64,000 nt of DNA. It comes from Cladocopium goreaui. Lineage: Eukaryota > Sar > Dinophyceae > Suessiales > Symbiodiniaceae. The stretch spans positions 333,618 to 397,617 of the forward strand of contig CAMXCT020003446.1 of NCBI GenBank assembly GCA_947184155.2. The letters are read 5' to 3'. Below the pieces are notes generated by a model. The model saw only the letters and a program-made list of their open reading frames with translations, was not told where the DNA came from and ran no database searches. The position numbers were made by a program, and so were the translations under genes. This document shows, piece by piece, positions 1-11,970 of this stretch (position 1 is the first letter of the stretch; each line of letters opens with the position of its first letter).

Positions 1-350
1 ATGTGGACATGCCAATGAAGATCATAGAGCGTAGCATCAAGTTCATGTGGAATCGCAAATGACGTTATTATCCCATCCCACCCCACCCCACCCCAGACTA
101 CCGGATGTGGATGTGTGGAAAGGCACCTGAAGATCATAGAGCCTAGCATCAAGTTCATGTGAAATTGCAATTGAAGATCATAGAGCGTAGCATCAAGTTC
201 ATGTGAAATTGCAATTGAAGATCATAGAGCGTAGCAGCAAGTTCATGTGAAATTGCAATTGAAGAACATAGAGCGTAGCAGCAGGTTCATGTGGAAATTT
301 CAATGACGTTATTATCCCACCCCACCCCACCCCAGGCTACCGGATGTGGG
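1..350. repeat. short tandem repeat, about 45 bp unit
   Basis: The core GAAGATCATAGAGCGTAGCA followed by AAGTTCATGTG recurs at about 17, 131, 172, 219 and 262. The block is bracketed on both sides by a second motif, GACGTTATTATCCCA plus C4A runs ending in CTACCGGATGTGG (about 62-112 and 304-348). No reading frame is conserved between units, so this looks like a noncoding minisatellite. Confidence 0.8.
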
Positions 351-888
351 TTTGTGCGACGGTAACGAGTCCGTTAGCATAAACATGCACACTCATAGGT
401 ATCCCTCAAGTCGTTGGGCGTCCACCAACTGGGGTTGTTTATTATGTTTGTGACCAAAGTTAGTTTGCAAGGTCTGATATTTCGCTACACATAACTTTTG
501 ATCAAAGCCCTAGAATCCTGCTGAACATCAAAATATAGCTGTTATAGCTGGATGTTCATCCTTGCATTCATATATATATATATAGCTGGATATCCCCATG
601 TTCCTACCCATTTTGGTTACAAGCCAAACGTTGGTCGGAATGTCATTGTTTGCGGCTGAAAACAGAGATAAATGTGCATCTATATGGTGTGTAACCTTCC
701 AGCTTGACATCTTGCCTCCCCTTTGCTTCACAAAAAAATCAACCTGTTGGTTCATCAATATACAACCTTTTAAATTTATGGATGTCCACCCTAAATGGCC
801 AATGTTATATAACAGGCAAATCCATATCATAATCCTATAATTAATTCCCCAACTTATCCCACAATTGTCCCACAATTCAGCCATAAAT
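351..888. other. no supported gene
   Basis: AT-rich sequence with a short TA microsatellite near 570-585. ORFs on both strands lack convincing composition. Nothing else is recognised. Confidence 0.5.
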
Positions 889-1019
889 CTGCCATGAATT
901 TCTGGCTGTCCCTCCTTTTCCTCGACTGCGCCTCCGCGCAGGCCGTCCCGGACATCCCGAGCGCCAGCATTTTTTGCGCGCAGCACAGCTTGCCCCTGCG
1001 GAGCGTCTGGGCGTTGGTC
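889..1019 (-). CDS. possible internal exon, unknown protein
   Basis: A GC-rich block in AT-rich surroundings. On the minus strand a clean AG acceptor (TTCGGCAG) precedes an open frame rich in Ala, Arg, Gly and Glu, including residues GQAVLRAKNAGARDVRDGL. The downstream limit is weak because no GT follows GGCAG directly. No family is recognised. The change in base composition and the charged residues argue for coding DNA, but the neighbouring exons are not identified. Confidence 0.35.
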
Positions 1020-1029
1020 CTGCCGAAAA

Positions 1030-2375
1030 AAGCCAGGGGGTGGATGTCCCTGATGTAGGAAAGATAGGAAAGTGAAGATTCTATGATAATTGTATCACCT
1101 ATCCTCCGGTGATGGAAAATCAGTTTTTTTTGCTCCATACATCGTCGAACTAAATGGGCTATTTTCCCTGACTATGTTGAATTACCGGAGGATAGGATGA
1201 GGATGTAACCTAGGAGAAACTGGGAAGACATGTCTCAAATTGAGGATATGAAATGGATGAGGATATGAAATGGGATGTGACGCAAGCTGGCAGACTGCTG
1301 TAAACAGGGTGTATAGTGAGTTGCTTGAACAGGTGTGTGATAGACAAATGATGGAAAAATGATGAAGATATGGAATGATGATATGCAAAGAATATGTCAT
1401 ATAGCCTACTCCATAAATCTGGGATTCAGTATGTCACAGAGAAACGTCGGGTGGGCAAAAGTGAGATGTCCCATCTTTAAAGGTCCCATGAAAAATTCAG
1501 GTTCCCAAAACAGGGAGGTGTGTTCTTTCTGGGAGGAGATGATCTCTGAGAATGGAAATTTAAAAAAGTACAAATGATTAGAAAAAGATAAAACTGGGAG
1601 TAATTTTCCGTAAAGGACCCATTCACAAGTTTTCATCTTTTATCGAAATAACTGGGTCGGAGTCCCAGAGCCACCATGGACCCCCAAGATGCTACGAAAC
1701 TGGTGAATCTCCACCGAAGTTCCATGGATTTCGAATGAGTTGAAGGAATCTTGATATGAACCCCATGGGTATGTACCCATCTGTACCCTTCCAAATATGC
1801 TGAGGGTTCCTGCGAAGGTTCTCTCGAACCAACTAGACTGTTGCACCCCGATTGATTATCGCTGGTTAGCCATGTCATGGTTGCTAATGTTTGTTGCTAT
1901 ACCCGGCATGCCCTTTCGCATCCCCGTTTTTTGGTGCTGTGCACCTAAGCTTGGTGATCTCATTGTTGGTTTGTACTCTGTCCTAACCGTTCCGTATGTT
2001 TGCTTAATCATTCATGTCCCCTATGATCTCCGCATGTTTGTTTCTTCATGCCCGTATATTCTATTATATTGTCAGGTTCCCCATTTTATGTTAGACTACC
2101 CAATTGGTAAACCCCTTAATATCCCCTTACACCTGACTGTGGGCCAAATTGCAGAAATTCATAACATTAGTAGTCATTACTGGCTAAATCACAAATGTCG
2201 GGTGGTTAAGTTCCCATGCTTGCCATTTCACCAATTTTTGCTGGTCAAATCCGAATTCTTGCTACTTAAAGTCTCTAATTTGTTGTTGGTTCTAAGTTAG
2301 ATCCCAAATTGGGTTGCCGAAACCACTTAAATCCCCAAATTTTGGTTGAATCTCCCCAAATTTTGTTCACCCAGG
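1030..2375. other. no supported gene
   Basis: ORFs on both strands, including a 167-codon plus-strand frame at 1797-2300, are hydrophobic and compositionally random, without recognisable motifs. Direct repeats of the type CCCCAAATTTTG occur near 2330-2370. Treated as intergenic or intronic. Confidence 0.4.
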
Positions 2376-2379
2376 GCCT

Positions 2380-2508
2380 TCATCCCCCATCCCCTGCCTG
2401 CAGCAAGGCCGACAAGATAGAGCCCTGGATCTCTGGCCCCAAGGCATCCAAGTCAGGCTCCTCGCCTGGGGGCCGACCAATGGTGGTTTCGGCGGTTGTG
2501 ACATGGCT
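2380..2508 (-). CDS. possible terminal exon, unknown protein
   Basis: The minus frame reads a Pro/Glu/Asp/Leu-rich segment containing GRPPGEEPDLDALGPEIQ, then ILSALLQ and a TGA stop at 2380. The low-complexity but clearly biased composition in a GC-rich island suggests a real acidic C-terminal exon. The upstream acceptor is not certain and the family is unknown. Confidence 0.4.
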   Translation of the reverse strand, partial: SHVTTAETTIGRPPGEEPDLDALGPEIQGSILSALLQAGDGG

Positions 2509-2639
2509 TATAACTCCACATATCAATGGTCTATACCTGTGTAATCCTGTGTATTTATACAATACAAGAAACTTGCAAAAGGATAGGAAAGGATAAATCT
2601 ATGACGACCTTCTTGTTCTATCTTTCTGTGGGGTTGCTA

Positions 2640-2900
2640 TTATAGGTCTATGCGTGTATGTGTATACATGTGTATATAAATATAAATATATATATATAAA
2701 TATGTATATATATATATGTATAAATATATATATATATATGTGTGTAAATGTATATATATATATGTATATGTGTATATATATATGTATATACACATAAATA
2801 TATATATGTCTATCTATCTATCTATCTATCTATCTATCCATCTATCTATCTATCTATCTATCTAAATACAAATACATATATATATATATACGTGTATATG
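2640..2900. repeat. TA-rich and TCTA microsatellites
   Basis: Alternating TATA/TGTA runs (about 2650-2810), a (TCTA)n tract at 2812-2865 and further TA repeats. Short ORFs of Tyr and Ile repeats are artefacts of the microsatellite. Confidence 0.9.
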
Positions 2901-3119
2901 GTCTCGTGTTCCGTGTTCCTACCCCACCCCCACCATGGTATGGGTCCCCAGGTAGCACCCCGTTCCCTTCTATTTGCAAGCTATTGGCAGCATTTCTGAG
3001 GTCCAGCCTCGTATTTGCTAGGTTTTTGGGGCGATTCTGACTACCAGCCTCGCATTCACTAGGTACATGCTACCTTTTAGACGACCTACGTAGCACACAT
3101 ACTCCCTCAAAGTACCTAC

Positions 3120-3488
3120 GTGGTACCTATGGTTATATATACACGTTCTATGTATCTACTTCATATTTATATATATATATATTTATTTATTTATATTTAT
3201 ATTCATATTTATATTCGTATTTATATTTATATTTGTATTATAGGCACATACATATATATATACATACATACACACACAAATATTTATCTCTGTACACACA
3301 CACACATATTCAGATCTGTATTTATATACATACACACAAATATACCCATAAATATATTCATATATAAATATAGACACTTACATACATACACATTTATATA
3401 TATGCATATAAAACATAAATACATATATATATATATTGTATACACATATACGTACATACATACATACATACATAAATACATACATACA

Positions 3489-3520
<32 letters not shown>

Positions 3521-3640
3521 CACAGATATTTACATATATATATATGTGTGTGTGTATATGTAAATTAAATATATATATATATATTTATTTATTTACATAT
3601 ATATAATATACATATACATATACATATATATATATACAAC
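3120..3640. repeat. TA, TTTATA and CATA microsatellites
   Basis: Continuous simple sequence: TTTATATTTATATTCATA-like repeats at 3165-3240, CACACA/CATACA tracts, a long (CATA)n run at about 3455-3520 and TA runs on either side. Long ORFs here are Tyr/Ile/Thr/His repeats with no coding meaning. Confidence 0.9.
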
Positions 3641-3800
3641 CATGCCCCCACCACACCACAGGGGGGGGAGGGGGACAGTACCACACCATACCACACCACA
3701 GGGGGGGGAGGGGGACAGTACCACACCATACCACACCACAGGGGGGCAGGGGGACAGTACCACACCATACCACACCACAGGGGGGGTATGGGGGCTGACC
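3641..3800 (+). repeat. 40-bp G-run minisatellite
   Basis: About three and a half units of 40 bp (starts near 3661, 3701, 3741, 3780). Each has an 8-G run, A, a 5-G run, ACAGT, then ACCACACCAT and ACCACACCACA. The third unit is 39 bp with an interrupted G run. The closely spaced G runs are compatible with G-quadruplex formation on the plus strand. Confidence 0.85.
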
Positions 3801-3839
3801 CATACCCATGGCCGGGGAGGTGGGGGGGGCTTGGAACGC

Positions 3840-5185
3840 TGGACCATATATATATATATATAGGTCACCAGAGGTGGGGCTCGGCTAGTGGCTTTGAAAT
3901 TGCGTTTAACAAGTCCAAATATAATTGGGACATGCAGTGTCTGATCCGCTGATTGTCAATAGAAGCGTGTAAAAGACAACTTCTTCAAACATACTGGGAG
4001 ATATATGCGATATCAATTTTCTTAAATTGGCCAGGAAATCCATAAACATATTGTGTTGTACTTCGAATGTAACTGGGAGAGTGATTGGGACTGATCAAGG
4101 CAAGTGACAAGCCAATCTGTAGATTTTGAATGATTTTGGTAGGGTCCATAATGTCGAGCCCTGGAAAAATCAATAGCTGAAGTCTCCCACAGAGATCTTG
4201 TAAATGAAAAAAGTGTGTTTCGCGAAGGTTTGCAACTTTTTTCTGGACTTAGATATGCTAAGTATGCTGGGTTTGGGAGTCATCCCCTGTCCTGAGCCTC
4301 GGAGACGTCTGAAAGGCTGTGCCAGCGCCATCTCGGTCGAGATGGGGAGCTGCTGGCTTATCAAATGGCGCTGCCACAAAACCCTATTCTTGAGAAGATT
4401 GAAAGATTGGGAGTGAAGCTTCGTTTGAAGTTTATTGCTGGATCTGTTATCTGTTGCCCACAATCCTAACCGGCTGCGACTTGCTCGCAGGACTTTCCAG
4501 ATAAAATTACTCATCTGATTTGTGATTGACGCCATGATAGAACTAATGCCAAACTCATCACAAGATCACCTGCACATCGAATTCAGCTGGTTCGGACGGC
4601 GAGACCAAATTTCCCTCTTCTTCCTTCTTTCCTCTCCTTGACGGATTGGCCACTGGCCGCCTAACCCCCCAGTTATGTTTGTTGGTTTATAAACACCATG
4701 AGCTCTAGTTAATTACCATAGACTCTAGACCCTAGTTATACTGGGTTATAAACCACCTAGTGGCCATTCTCCTTGTTTTTTTTCTCATCAGAGTCTTGAA
4801 ACCAATCGATGCCCTGCGGCCGTGCGCGAGAGTGCTGGTGCAACTAGTGACGATATCCCAGCAGCTGTCTTACAGATTCTTACCTGCTGACTGACTTGAA
4901 ATGTTTCAATCTGTCAATGGCTTGCTTGAAGGAACACTCTACAATTCTACAAGAAAATCCGGTTTGATATCCGTCGACCCCGGCCGACGGCAATGGGGAG
5001 CGCGTCAGGGCAGAGAGTTTTTTTGAAGCCAGCAGCAGTACAAACAGGTCCTTGCGCCAAAACAGCAGCAGCTGCTGCAGCAGCAGCGCCCTGTCGTCCT
5101 TCAGCTAGTAGCCAGCTTGGAGCAGCCAGCAGTTCTTAATAAGATGGAACGGCAGCAGCCGTCTAGGATCTCTCATAAGTTCCCA
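3840..5185. other. no firmly supported gene; CAG-rich patch
   Basis: A 121-codon minus frame (4170-4535) begins with ATG and has a mildly basic composition but no family signature, so it was not called. 5040-5160 contains CAG/CTG triplet clusters. The rest is unremarkable. Confidence 0.4.
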
Positions 5186-7735
5186 AGCCCAAAAATCGTT
5201 TTTTTCTAGGGTTTCAGAAGCGACGTTAGGGAGTTTTTCAGGTCACTTTTGGGATGTTTTGGGCGCGAAATTAGGTGGTGTTTCACCGTTTCGAGTGGTG
5301 TCCATGAGTAGAGCTGGTGCGCGTTGCAATGTTGCAAGGTTGAAGGCTTCAAAGCGACAGGAAAGCTACGCCAAAGGCAGCCCAAAAATCGTTTTTTTCT
5401 AGGGTTTCAGAAGCGACGTTAGGGAGTTTTTCTGGTCACTTTTGGGATGTTTTGGGCGCGAAATTAGGTGTTTCAGCGTTTCGAGTGGTGTCCATCAGTA
5501 GAGCTGTTGCGCGTTGCAATGTTGCAAGGTTGCAGGCTTCAAAGCGACAGGAAAGCTACGCCAAAGGCAGCCCAAAAATCGTTTTTTTCTAGGGGTTCAG
5601 AAGCGACGTTAGGGAGTTTTTCTGGTCACTTTTGGGATGTTTTGGGCGCGAAATTATGTGTTTCAGCGTTTCGAGTGGTGTCCATCAGTAGAGCTGTTGC
5701 GCGTTGCAAAGTTGCAAGGTTGAAGGCTTCAAAGCGACAGGAAAGCTACGCCAAAGGCAGCCCAAAAATCGTTTTTTTCTAGGGTTTCAGAAGCGACGTT
5801 AGGGAGTTTTTCTGGTCACTTTTGGGATGTTTTGGGCGCGAAATTAGGTGGTGTTTCAGCGTTTCGAGTGGTGTCCATCAGTAGAGTTGTTGCGCGTTGC
5901 ACTGTTGCAAGGTTGAAGGCTTCAAAGCGACAGGAAAGCTACGCCAAAGGCAGCCCAAAAATCGTTTTTTTCTAGGGTTTCAGAAGCGACGTTAGGGAGT
6001 TTTTCTGGTCACTTTTGGGATGTTTTGGGCGCGAAATTAGGTGGTGTTTCAGCGTCTGGAGTGGTGTCCATCAGTAGAGCTGTTGCGCGTTGCAATGTTG
6101 CAAGGTTGAAGGCTTCAAAGCGACAGGAAAGCTACGCCAAAGGCAGCCCAAAAATCGTTTTTTTCTAGGGTTTCAGAAGCGACGTTAGGGAGTTTTTCTG
6201 GTCACTTTTGGGATGTTTTGAGCGCGAAATCAGGTGGTGTTTCAGCGTTTCGAGTGGTGTCCATCAGTAGAGTTGTTGCGCGTTGCAATGTTGCAAGGTT
6301 GAAGGCTTCAAAGCGACAGGAAAGCTACGCCAAAGGCAGCCCAAAAATCGTTTTTTTCTAGGGTTTCAGAAGCGACGTTAGGGAGTTTTTCTGGTCACTT
6401 TTGGGATGTTTTGGGCACGAAATTAGGTGGTGTTTCAGCGTCTCGAGTGGTGTCCATCAGTAGAGCTGTTGCGCGTTGCAAAGTTGCAAGGTTGAAGGCT
6501 GCAAAGCGACAGGAAAGCGACGCCAAAGGCAGCGAAAAAAAATGTTTTTTTTCTAGGGTTTCAGAAGCGACGTTAGGGAGTTTTTCTGGTCACTTTTGGG
6601 ATGTTTTGGGTGCGAAATTAGGTGGTGTTTCAGCGTTTCGAGTGGTGTCCATCAGTAGAGCTGTTGCGCGTTGCAATGTTGCAAGGTTGCAGGCTTCAAA
6701 GCGACAGGAAAGCTACGCCAAAGGCAGCCCAAAAATCGTTTATTTCTAGGGTTTCAGAAGCGACGTTAGGGAGTTTTTCTGGTCACTTTTGGGATGTTTT
6801 GGGCGCGAAATTATGTGTTTCAGCGTTTCGAGTGTATCCATCAGTAGAGCTGTTGCGCGTTGCAAAGTTGCAAGGTTGAAGGCTTCAAAGCGACAGGAAA
6901 GCTACGCCAAAGGCAGCCCAAAAATTGCTTTTTTCTAGGGTTTCAGAAGCGACGTTAGGGAGTTTTTCTGGTCACTTTTCGGATGTTTTGGGCGCGAAAT
7001 TAGGTGTTTCAGCGTTTCGAGTGGTCTCCATCAGTAGAGCTGTTGCGCGTTGCAAAGTTGCACGGTTGAAGGCTGCAAAGCGACAGGAAAGCGACGCCAA
7101 AGGCAGCGAAAAAAATTGTTTTTTTTCTAGGGTTTCAGAAGCGACGTTAGGGAGTTTTTCAGGTCACTTTTGGGATGTTTTGGGTGCGAAATTAGGTGTT
7201 TCAGCGTTTCGAGTGGTGTCCATCAGTAGAGCTGTTGCGCGTTGCAATGTTGCAAGGTTGCAGGCTTCAAAGCGACAGGAAAGCTACGCCAAAGGCAGCC
7301 CAAAAATCGTTTATTTCTAGGGTTTCAGAAGCGACGTTGGGGAGTTTTTCTGGTCACTTTTGGGATGTTTTGGGCGCGAAATTAGGTGGTGTTTCAGCGT
7401 TTCGAGTGGTGTCCATCAGTAGAGCTGTTGCGCGTTGCAAAGTTGCAAGGTTGCAGGCTTCAAAGCGACAGGAAAGCTACGCCAAAAGCAGCCCAAAAAT
7501 TGTTTTTTTCTAGGGTTTCAGAAGCGACGTTAGGGAGTTTTTCTGGTCACTTTTGGGATGTTTTGGGCGCGAAATTAGGTGTTTCAGCGTTTCGAGTGGT
7601 GTCCATCAGTAGAGCTGTTGCGCGTTGCAATGTTGCAAGGTTGCAGGCTTCAAAGCGACAGGAAAGCTACGCCAAAGGCAGCCCAAAAATCGTTTTTTTC
7701 TAGGGTTTCAGAAGCGACGTTAGGGAGTATATTTT
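5186..7735 (+). repeat. tandem satellite of about 190 bp, 14 copies
   Basis: The landmark CGACGTTAGGG occurs at 5221, 5414, 5604, 5794, 5987, 6180, 6373, 6568, 6761, 6950, 7142, 7332, 7525 and 7715. That gives intervals of 189-195 bp, mostly 190 or 193. The 3-bp difference comes from GGTGGTGTTTCAG versus GGTGTTTCAG variants. Two units (about 6530 and 7107) replace the CCCAAAAATCG segment with GCGAAAAAAA and share other changes, so variants are interspersed. The array ends abruptly at 7730 in AT-rich DNA. Frames through the units are interrupted at TTTTTCTAG and are not considered genes. Confidence 0.95.
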
Positions 7736-8212
7736 ATATATATTTGCATATTATAAACACCATGTATACGTACACATCGTATTTAGATTATACCTATATC
7801 ATATAATAGATGTAAGATATATAAATATCTAAATGTAAAAATATGATATTAACATATTATCAATCTATTAAATACTGTGTTCAAAGCATCTTCTTCAAAT
7901 CAGTCCGTTAACTGCAGTTACTAGGGCTTCAGACGTGACGTGTTCCTGGTCTTTTGTTCCGGGGTCGGCGGCAGGGGCGGCAGCCCTTAAATTCGGCTCC
8001 GCCGGCTCCCCACGAGTGGCTTGCCCCACGAGCGTCCCAGAGCGACTAGAGCTCTAAGGTGAGGCGCGCCCCAAGCCGCCGACCCTCCGACGCCGGGCCC
8101 CGAAAAACACCAAAAATCCTTCAGGAGGGTGGGGGAGAGCTTTTTGGCCGGGATCCGGGTCGCTCATAAGCGTCTCCAAGAGCAAAAGGCCCCCCCCCCC
8201 GTTTTGAGGGTA

Positions 8213-8850
8213 CCTAAAATCGGAAAAAAGCGCCGTTTTGACACATTTTTCGGACGATTTTTCGCTTTTCGAAAGTCACAAAATGCTGTAAATTACAGCA
8301 TTTTTGCGTTTTAACATCTTTTGCGGGAGCCATGCAAAAACGCAGAAAATGCTGTAAATACCAATACTTTTTGGACCCAAGATGCACAAAACACCGCAAA
8401 TACCAGTGTTTTTGAAAGCCAAGCAAAAAAACACTGTAAATTACAGCATTTTTGGCGTGTTGATCGCAAAAACTGCTGGTATTCACAGTGTTTTTGCAAT
8501 TTCAAGAAAACGTGGAAGGCACGAAACACTGTAAATAGCGGTGTTTTGGCCACTTTTGGACGCCGAAACGCTGGTATTTACGCAGTTTTTTGCCCGTGGC
8601 GGCGCCAAACCCCTGTAAATTACAGCATTTTCTTCCCTTTCTGAACCGATTTTTTGCCTTGATGAACGGAAAAAACGCTGGTATTTACGCGTTTCCCAAA
8701 AAATCGAAGATCGTGACGTGAACGAAACCCTGTAAATAACAGTGTTTTAGCCACTTTCGGGGACTAAAACTGTGGTATTTACGCGGGTTCTTGCCATCTG
8801 ACAGCGCAAAATGCTGTAAATTACAACACTTTGTGCGCTGTTTATGTTCA
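8213..8850. repeat. palindrome-rich head module, copy 1
   Basis: Twelve short imperfect palindromes centred near 8293, 8360, 8402, 8440, 8481, 8536, 8578, 8618, 8682, 8737, 8777 and 8820. The best form is TGCTGTAAATTACAGCA (8-bp arms around one A), and most are flanked by A runs on the left and T runs on the right. Variant members keep pairing with different bases, for example AAACGC with GCGTTT and AAACAC with GTGTTT. Spacing is 38-67 bp. Apparent ORFs across the module on both strands are by-products. Confidence 0.85.
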
Positions 8851-8994
8851 ATTTTTTAAACTGCGATGCTTTCACCTGTTCTTTGCCTTCTTCCACAAGA
8901 AACAATGTTGCAGATTGAAACTGGAAACAATGTTGCAGATTGAAACTGGACGACAGCGTGACCCGAAAGAAAGCTGGAGGGAGGAGTCGCACAG

Positions 8995-11750
8995 AAGCTT
9001 TTACACACACAGGGGCTTTTACACAGAGAAGTCTTTACACAAAGGAGCTTTTTACGCACAGAAGGTTTTACACAGCGAAGTCTTTACTCTAAGGAGCTTT
9101 TGCACACAAACGTCTAGGAGCCTTTACACACAGAAGCTTTTACACGAAGAAGTCTTTACACAGAGGGGTTTTTACACACAGACGCGTTTGCACACAGAAG
9201 CTTATTTTACACAGAGAAGCCTTCACACAGAGGAGCTTTTACACACAAAAGCATTTACACACAGCAGGCTTTTACACACACAGGGGCTTTTACACAGAGA
9301 AGTCTTTACACAAAGGAGCTTTTTACACACAGAAGGTTTTACACAGAGAAGTCTTTACTCTAGGGAGCTTTTGCACACAAATATCTAGGTGCTTTTTCAC
9401 ACAGAAGTTTTTACGCGAAGAAGTCTTTACACAGAGGGGTTTTTACACACAGACGCATTTGCACACAGAAGCTTTTACACAGAGAAGCCTTTACACAGAG
9501 GAGCTTTTACACAAAAGCATTTGCACACAGCAAGCTTTTACACACACAGGGGCTTTTACACAGAGAAGTCTTTACACAAAGGAGCTTTTTACACACGGAA
9601 GCTTTTACACAGAGAAGTCTTTACTCTAAGGGGCTTTTTACACACAGACGCGTTTGCACACAGAAGCTTTTACACAGAGAAGCCTTCACACAGAGGAGCT
9701 TTTACACACAAAAGCGTTTACACACAGCAAGCTTTTACACACACAGGGGCTTTTACACAGAGAAGTCCTTACACAAAGGAGCTTTTTACACACAGAAGGT
9801 TTTACACAGAGAAGTCTTTACTCCAAGGAGCTTTTGCACACAAACGTCTAGGAGCTTTTTCACACAGAACTTTTTACTCGAAGACGTCTTTACACAGAGG
9901 GGTTTTTACACACAGACGCATTTGCACACAGAAGCTTTTACACAGAGAAGCCTTTACACAGAGGAGCTTTTACACACAAAAGCATTTACACACAGCAGGC
10001 TTTTACACACACAGGGGCTTTTACACAGAGAAGTCTATACACAAAGGAGCTTTTTACACACGGGAGCCTTTTGGAAGCAAATTTCGGCCTTTTGGCGGCC
10101 CCTCGGCCGGCTATTGAATTTCTCTTCTGGGATCATTGGGAAACGGCCGTTTTTGCCCAAATCCTGGCCGGGAGCCTTTTGGAAGCAAATTTCTGCCATT
10201 TGGCGGTCCCTCGGCCGGCTATTGAATTTCTCTTCTGGGATCATTGGGAAACGGCCGGTTTTGGCCAAATCCTGGCCGGGAGCCTTTTGGAAGCAAATTT
10301 CTGCCATTTGGCGGCCCCTCGGCCGGCTATTGAATTTCTCTTCTGGGATCATTGGGAAACGGCCGTTTTTGGCCAAATCCTGGCCGGGAGCCTTTTGGAA
10401 GCAAATTTCTGCCATTTGGCGGTCCCTCGGCCGGCTATTGAATTTCTCTTCTGGGATCATTGGGAAACGGCCGTTTTTGCCCAAATCCTGGCCGGGAGCC
10501 TTTTGGAAGCAAATTTCTGCCATTTGGCGGCCCCTCGGCCGGCTATTGAATTTCTCTTCTGGGATCATTGGGAAACGGCCGTTTTTGGCCAAATCCTGGC
10601 CGGGAGCCTTTTGGAAGCAAATTTCTGCCATTTGGCGGCCCCTCGGCCGGCTATTGAATTTCTCTTCTGGGATCATTGGGAAACGGCCGTTTTTGCCAAA
10701 ACCTGGCCGCAAGGTTTTACACAGAGAAGTCTTTACTCTAAGGAGCTTTTGCACACAAACGTCTAGGAGCCTTTGCACACAGAAGCTGTTCCACGAAGAA
10801 GTCTTTACACAGATATATAGCTTTCATTCACAGACGCGTTTACACACAGAATCTTTTACACAGAGAAGCGTTTACACAGAGAATTTTACACAGTGAAATC
10901 TTTACACAGACGCGCTTTCACACAGAGAAGCTTTCACACACAGAAGCTTTTACACAAAGAAGTCTTTACACAAAGTGGTTTTTACACACAGCAACTTTTA
11001 CACGCAAAAGCTTTTACACAGAGAAGCCTTCAGCCAGAGGAGCTTTTACACACAAAAGCGTTTACACACAGCAAGCTTTTACACACACAGGGGCTTTTAC
11101 ACAAAGAAGTCCTTACACAAAGGAGCTTTTTACACACAGAAGGTTTTACACAGAGAAGTCTTTACCCTAAGGAGCTTTTGCACACAAACGTCTAGGAGCT
11201 TTTTCACACAAAACTTTTTACACGAAGAAGGCCTGACAGAGAGGGTTTTTACACACAGACGTGTTTGCACACAGAAGCTTTTTTTACACAGAGAAGCCTT
11301 TACACAGAGGAGCTTTTACACACAAAAGCATTTACACACACAGGGGCTTTTACACAGAGAAGTCTTTACACAAAGGAGCTTTTTACACACAGAAGGTTTT
11401 ACACAGAGAAGTCTTTACTCCAAGGAGCTTTTGCACACAAACGTCTAGGAGCCTTTACACACAGAAGCTGTTACACAAAGAAGTCTTTACACAGATATAT
11501 AGCTTTCACACACAGACGCGTTTACACACAGAGGCTTTTACACAGAGAAGCCTTTACACTTTACACAGAGAGTTTTTACACACCGAAGCTTTTACACACA
11601 GTGAAATCTTTACACAGACATTTCACACAGAGAAGCTTTCACACATAGAAGCTTTTACACAAAGAAGTCTTTACACAAAGTGGTTTTTACACACAGAAAC
11701 TTTTACACACAAAAGCTTTTACACAGAGAAGTCTTTGCACAGAGGCGTCT
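8995..11750 (+). repeat. TTTACACA array, copy 1
   Basis: The octamer TTTACACA (often CTTTTACACACAGAAG or CTTTACACAGAGAAG) recurs every 16-18 bp for about 2.7 kb. Higher-order blocks of about 150-450 bp are re-used, for example the block ending in GCACACAAACGTCTAGGAGC. Stop codons are rare because the unit lacks them, so long FTQRS/LHTE/YTEE-type frames appear in several phases. These are judged not to be genes. Confidence 0.9.
10063..10710. repeat. 108-bp satellite, 6 units (copy 1)
   Basis: Exactly 648 bp, six units of 108 bp. Each begins GGAGCCTTTTGGAAGCAAAT and ends near CAAATCCTGGCCG. Units differ at a few diagnostic sites (GCGGTCCC or GCGGCCCC; TTTTTGCCCAAA or TTTTTGGCCAAA; ACGGCCGGTTTT). 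Because 108 is divisible by 3 and the unit lacks stops in several frames, the block is open on both strands. Confidence 0.95.
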
Positions 11751-11970
11751 TGACATGAAGTCACAAGTTGAAATTGGCAGCAGTTCTTCGGGAAAAACCC
11801 TTGGCAGGAGCTTTCGGGCACTCACTTGCTCCCCAAAAAAGCCGTCTATTTCCAACAAAGTTCCTGTTCTTTTTTTTTTTCAAAAAACGTAAGGAATATA
11901 TTTCTGAAGCAGGTCCCCATCCAAAAGCTTTCCAGCCCCCACACTGCGATGAAATGGAGGGCCGAGAAAT

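Noticed and set aside
4170..4535. 121-codon minus ORF with ATG start
   Set aside because: No family motif, splice context or compositional contrast; could be chance.
5468..7806. ORFs of 75-131 codons in the 190-bp satellite
   Set aside because: Each is cut by the same TAG in the unit and merely repeats the satellite.
8213..8850. CRISPR-like array
   Set aside because: The palindromes are imperfect, unequally spaced, with conserved rather than unique spacers; there are no cas genes and the context is eukaryotic.
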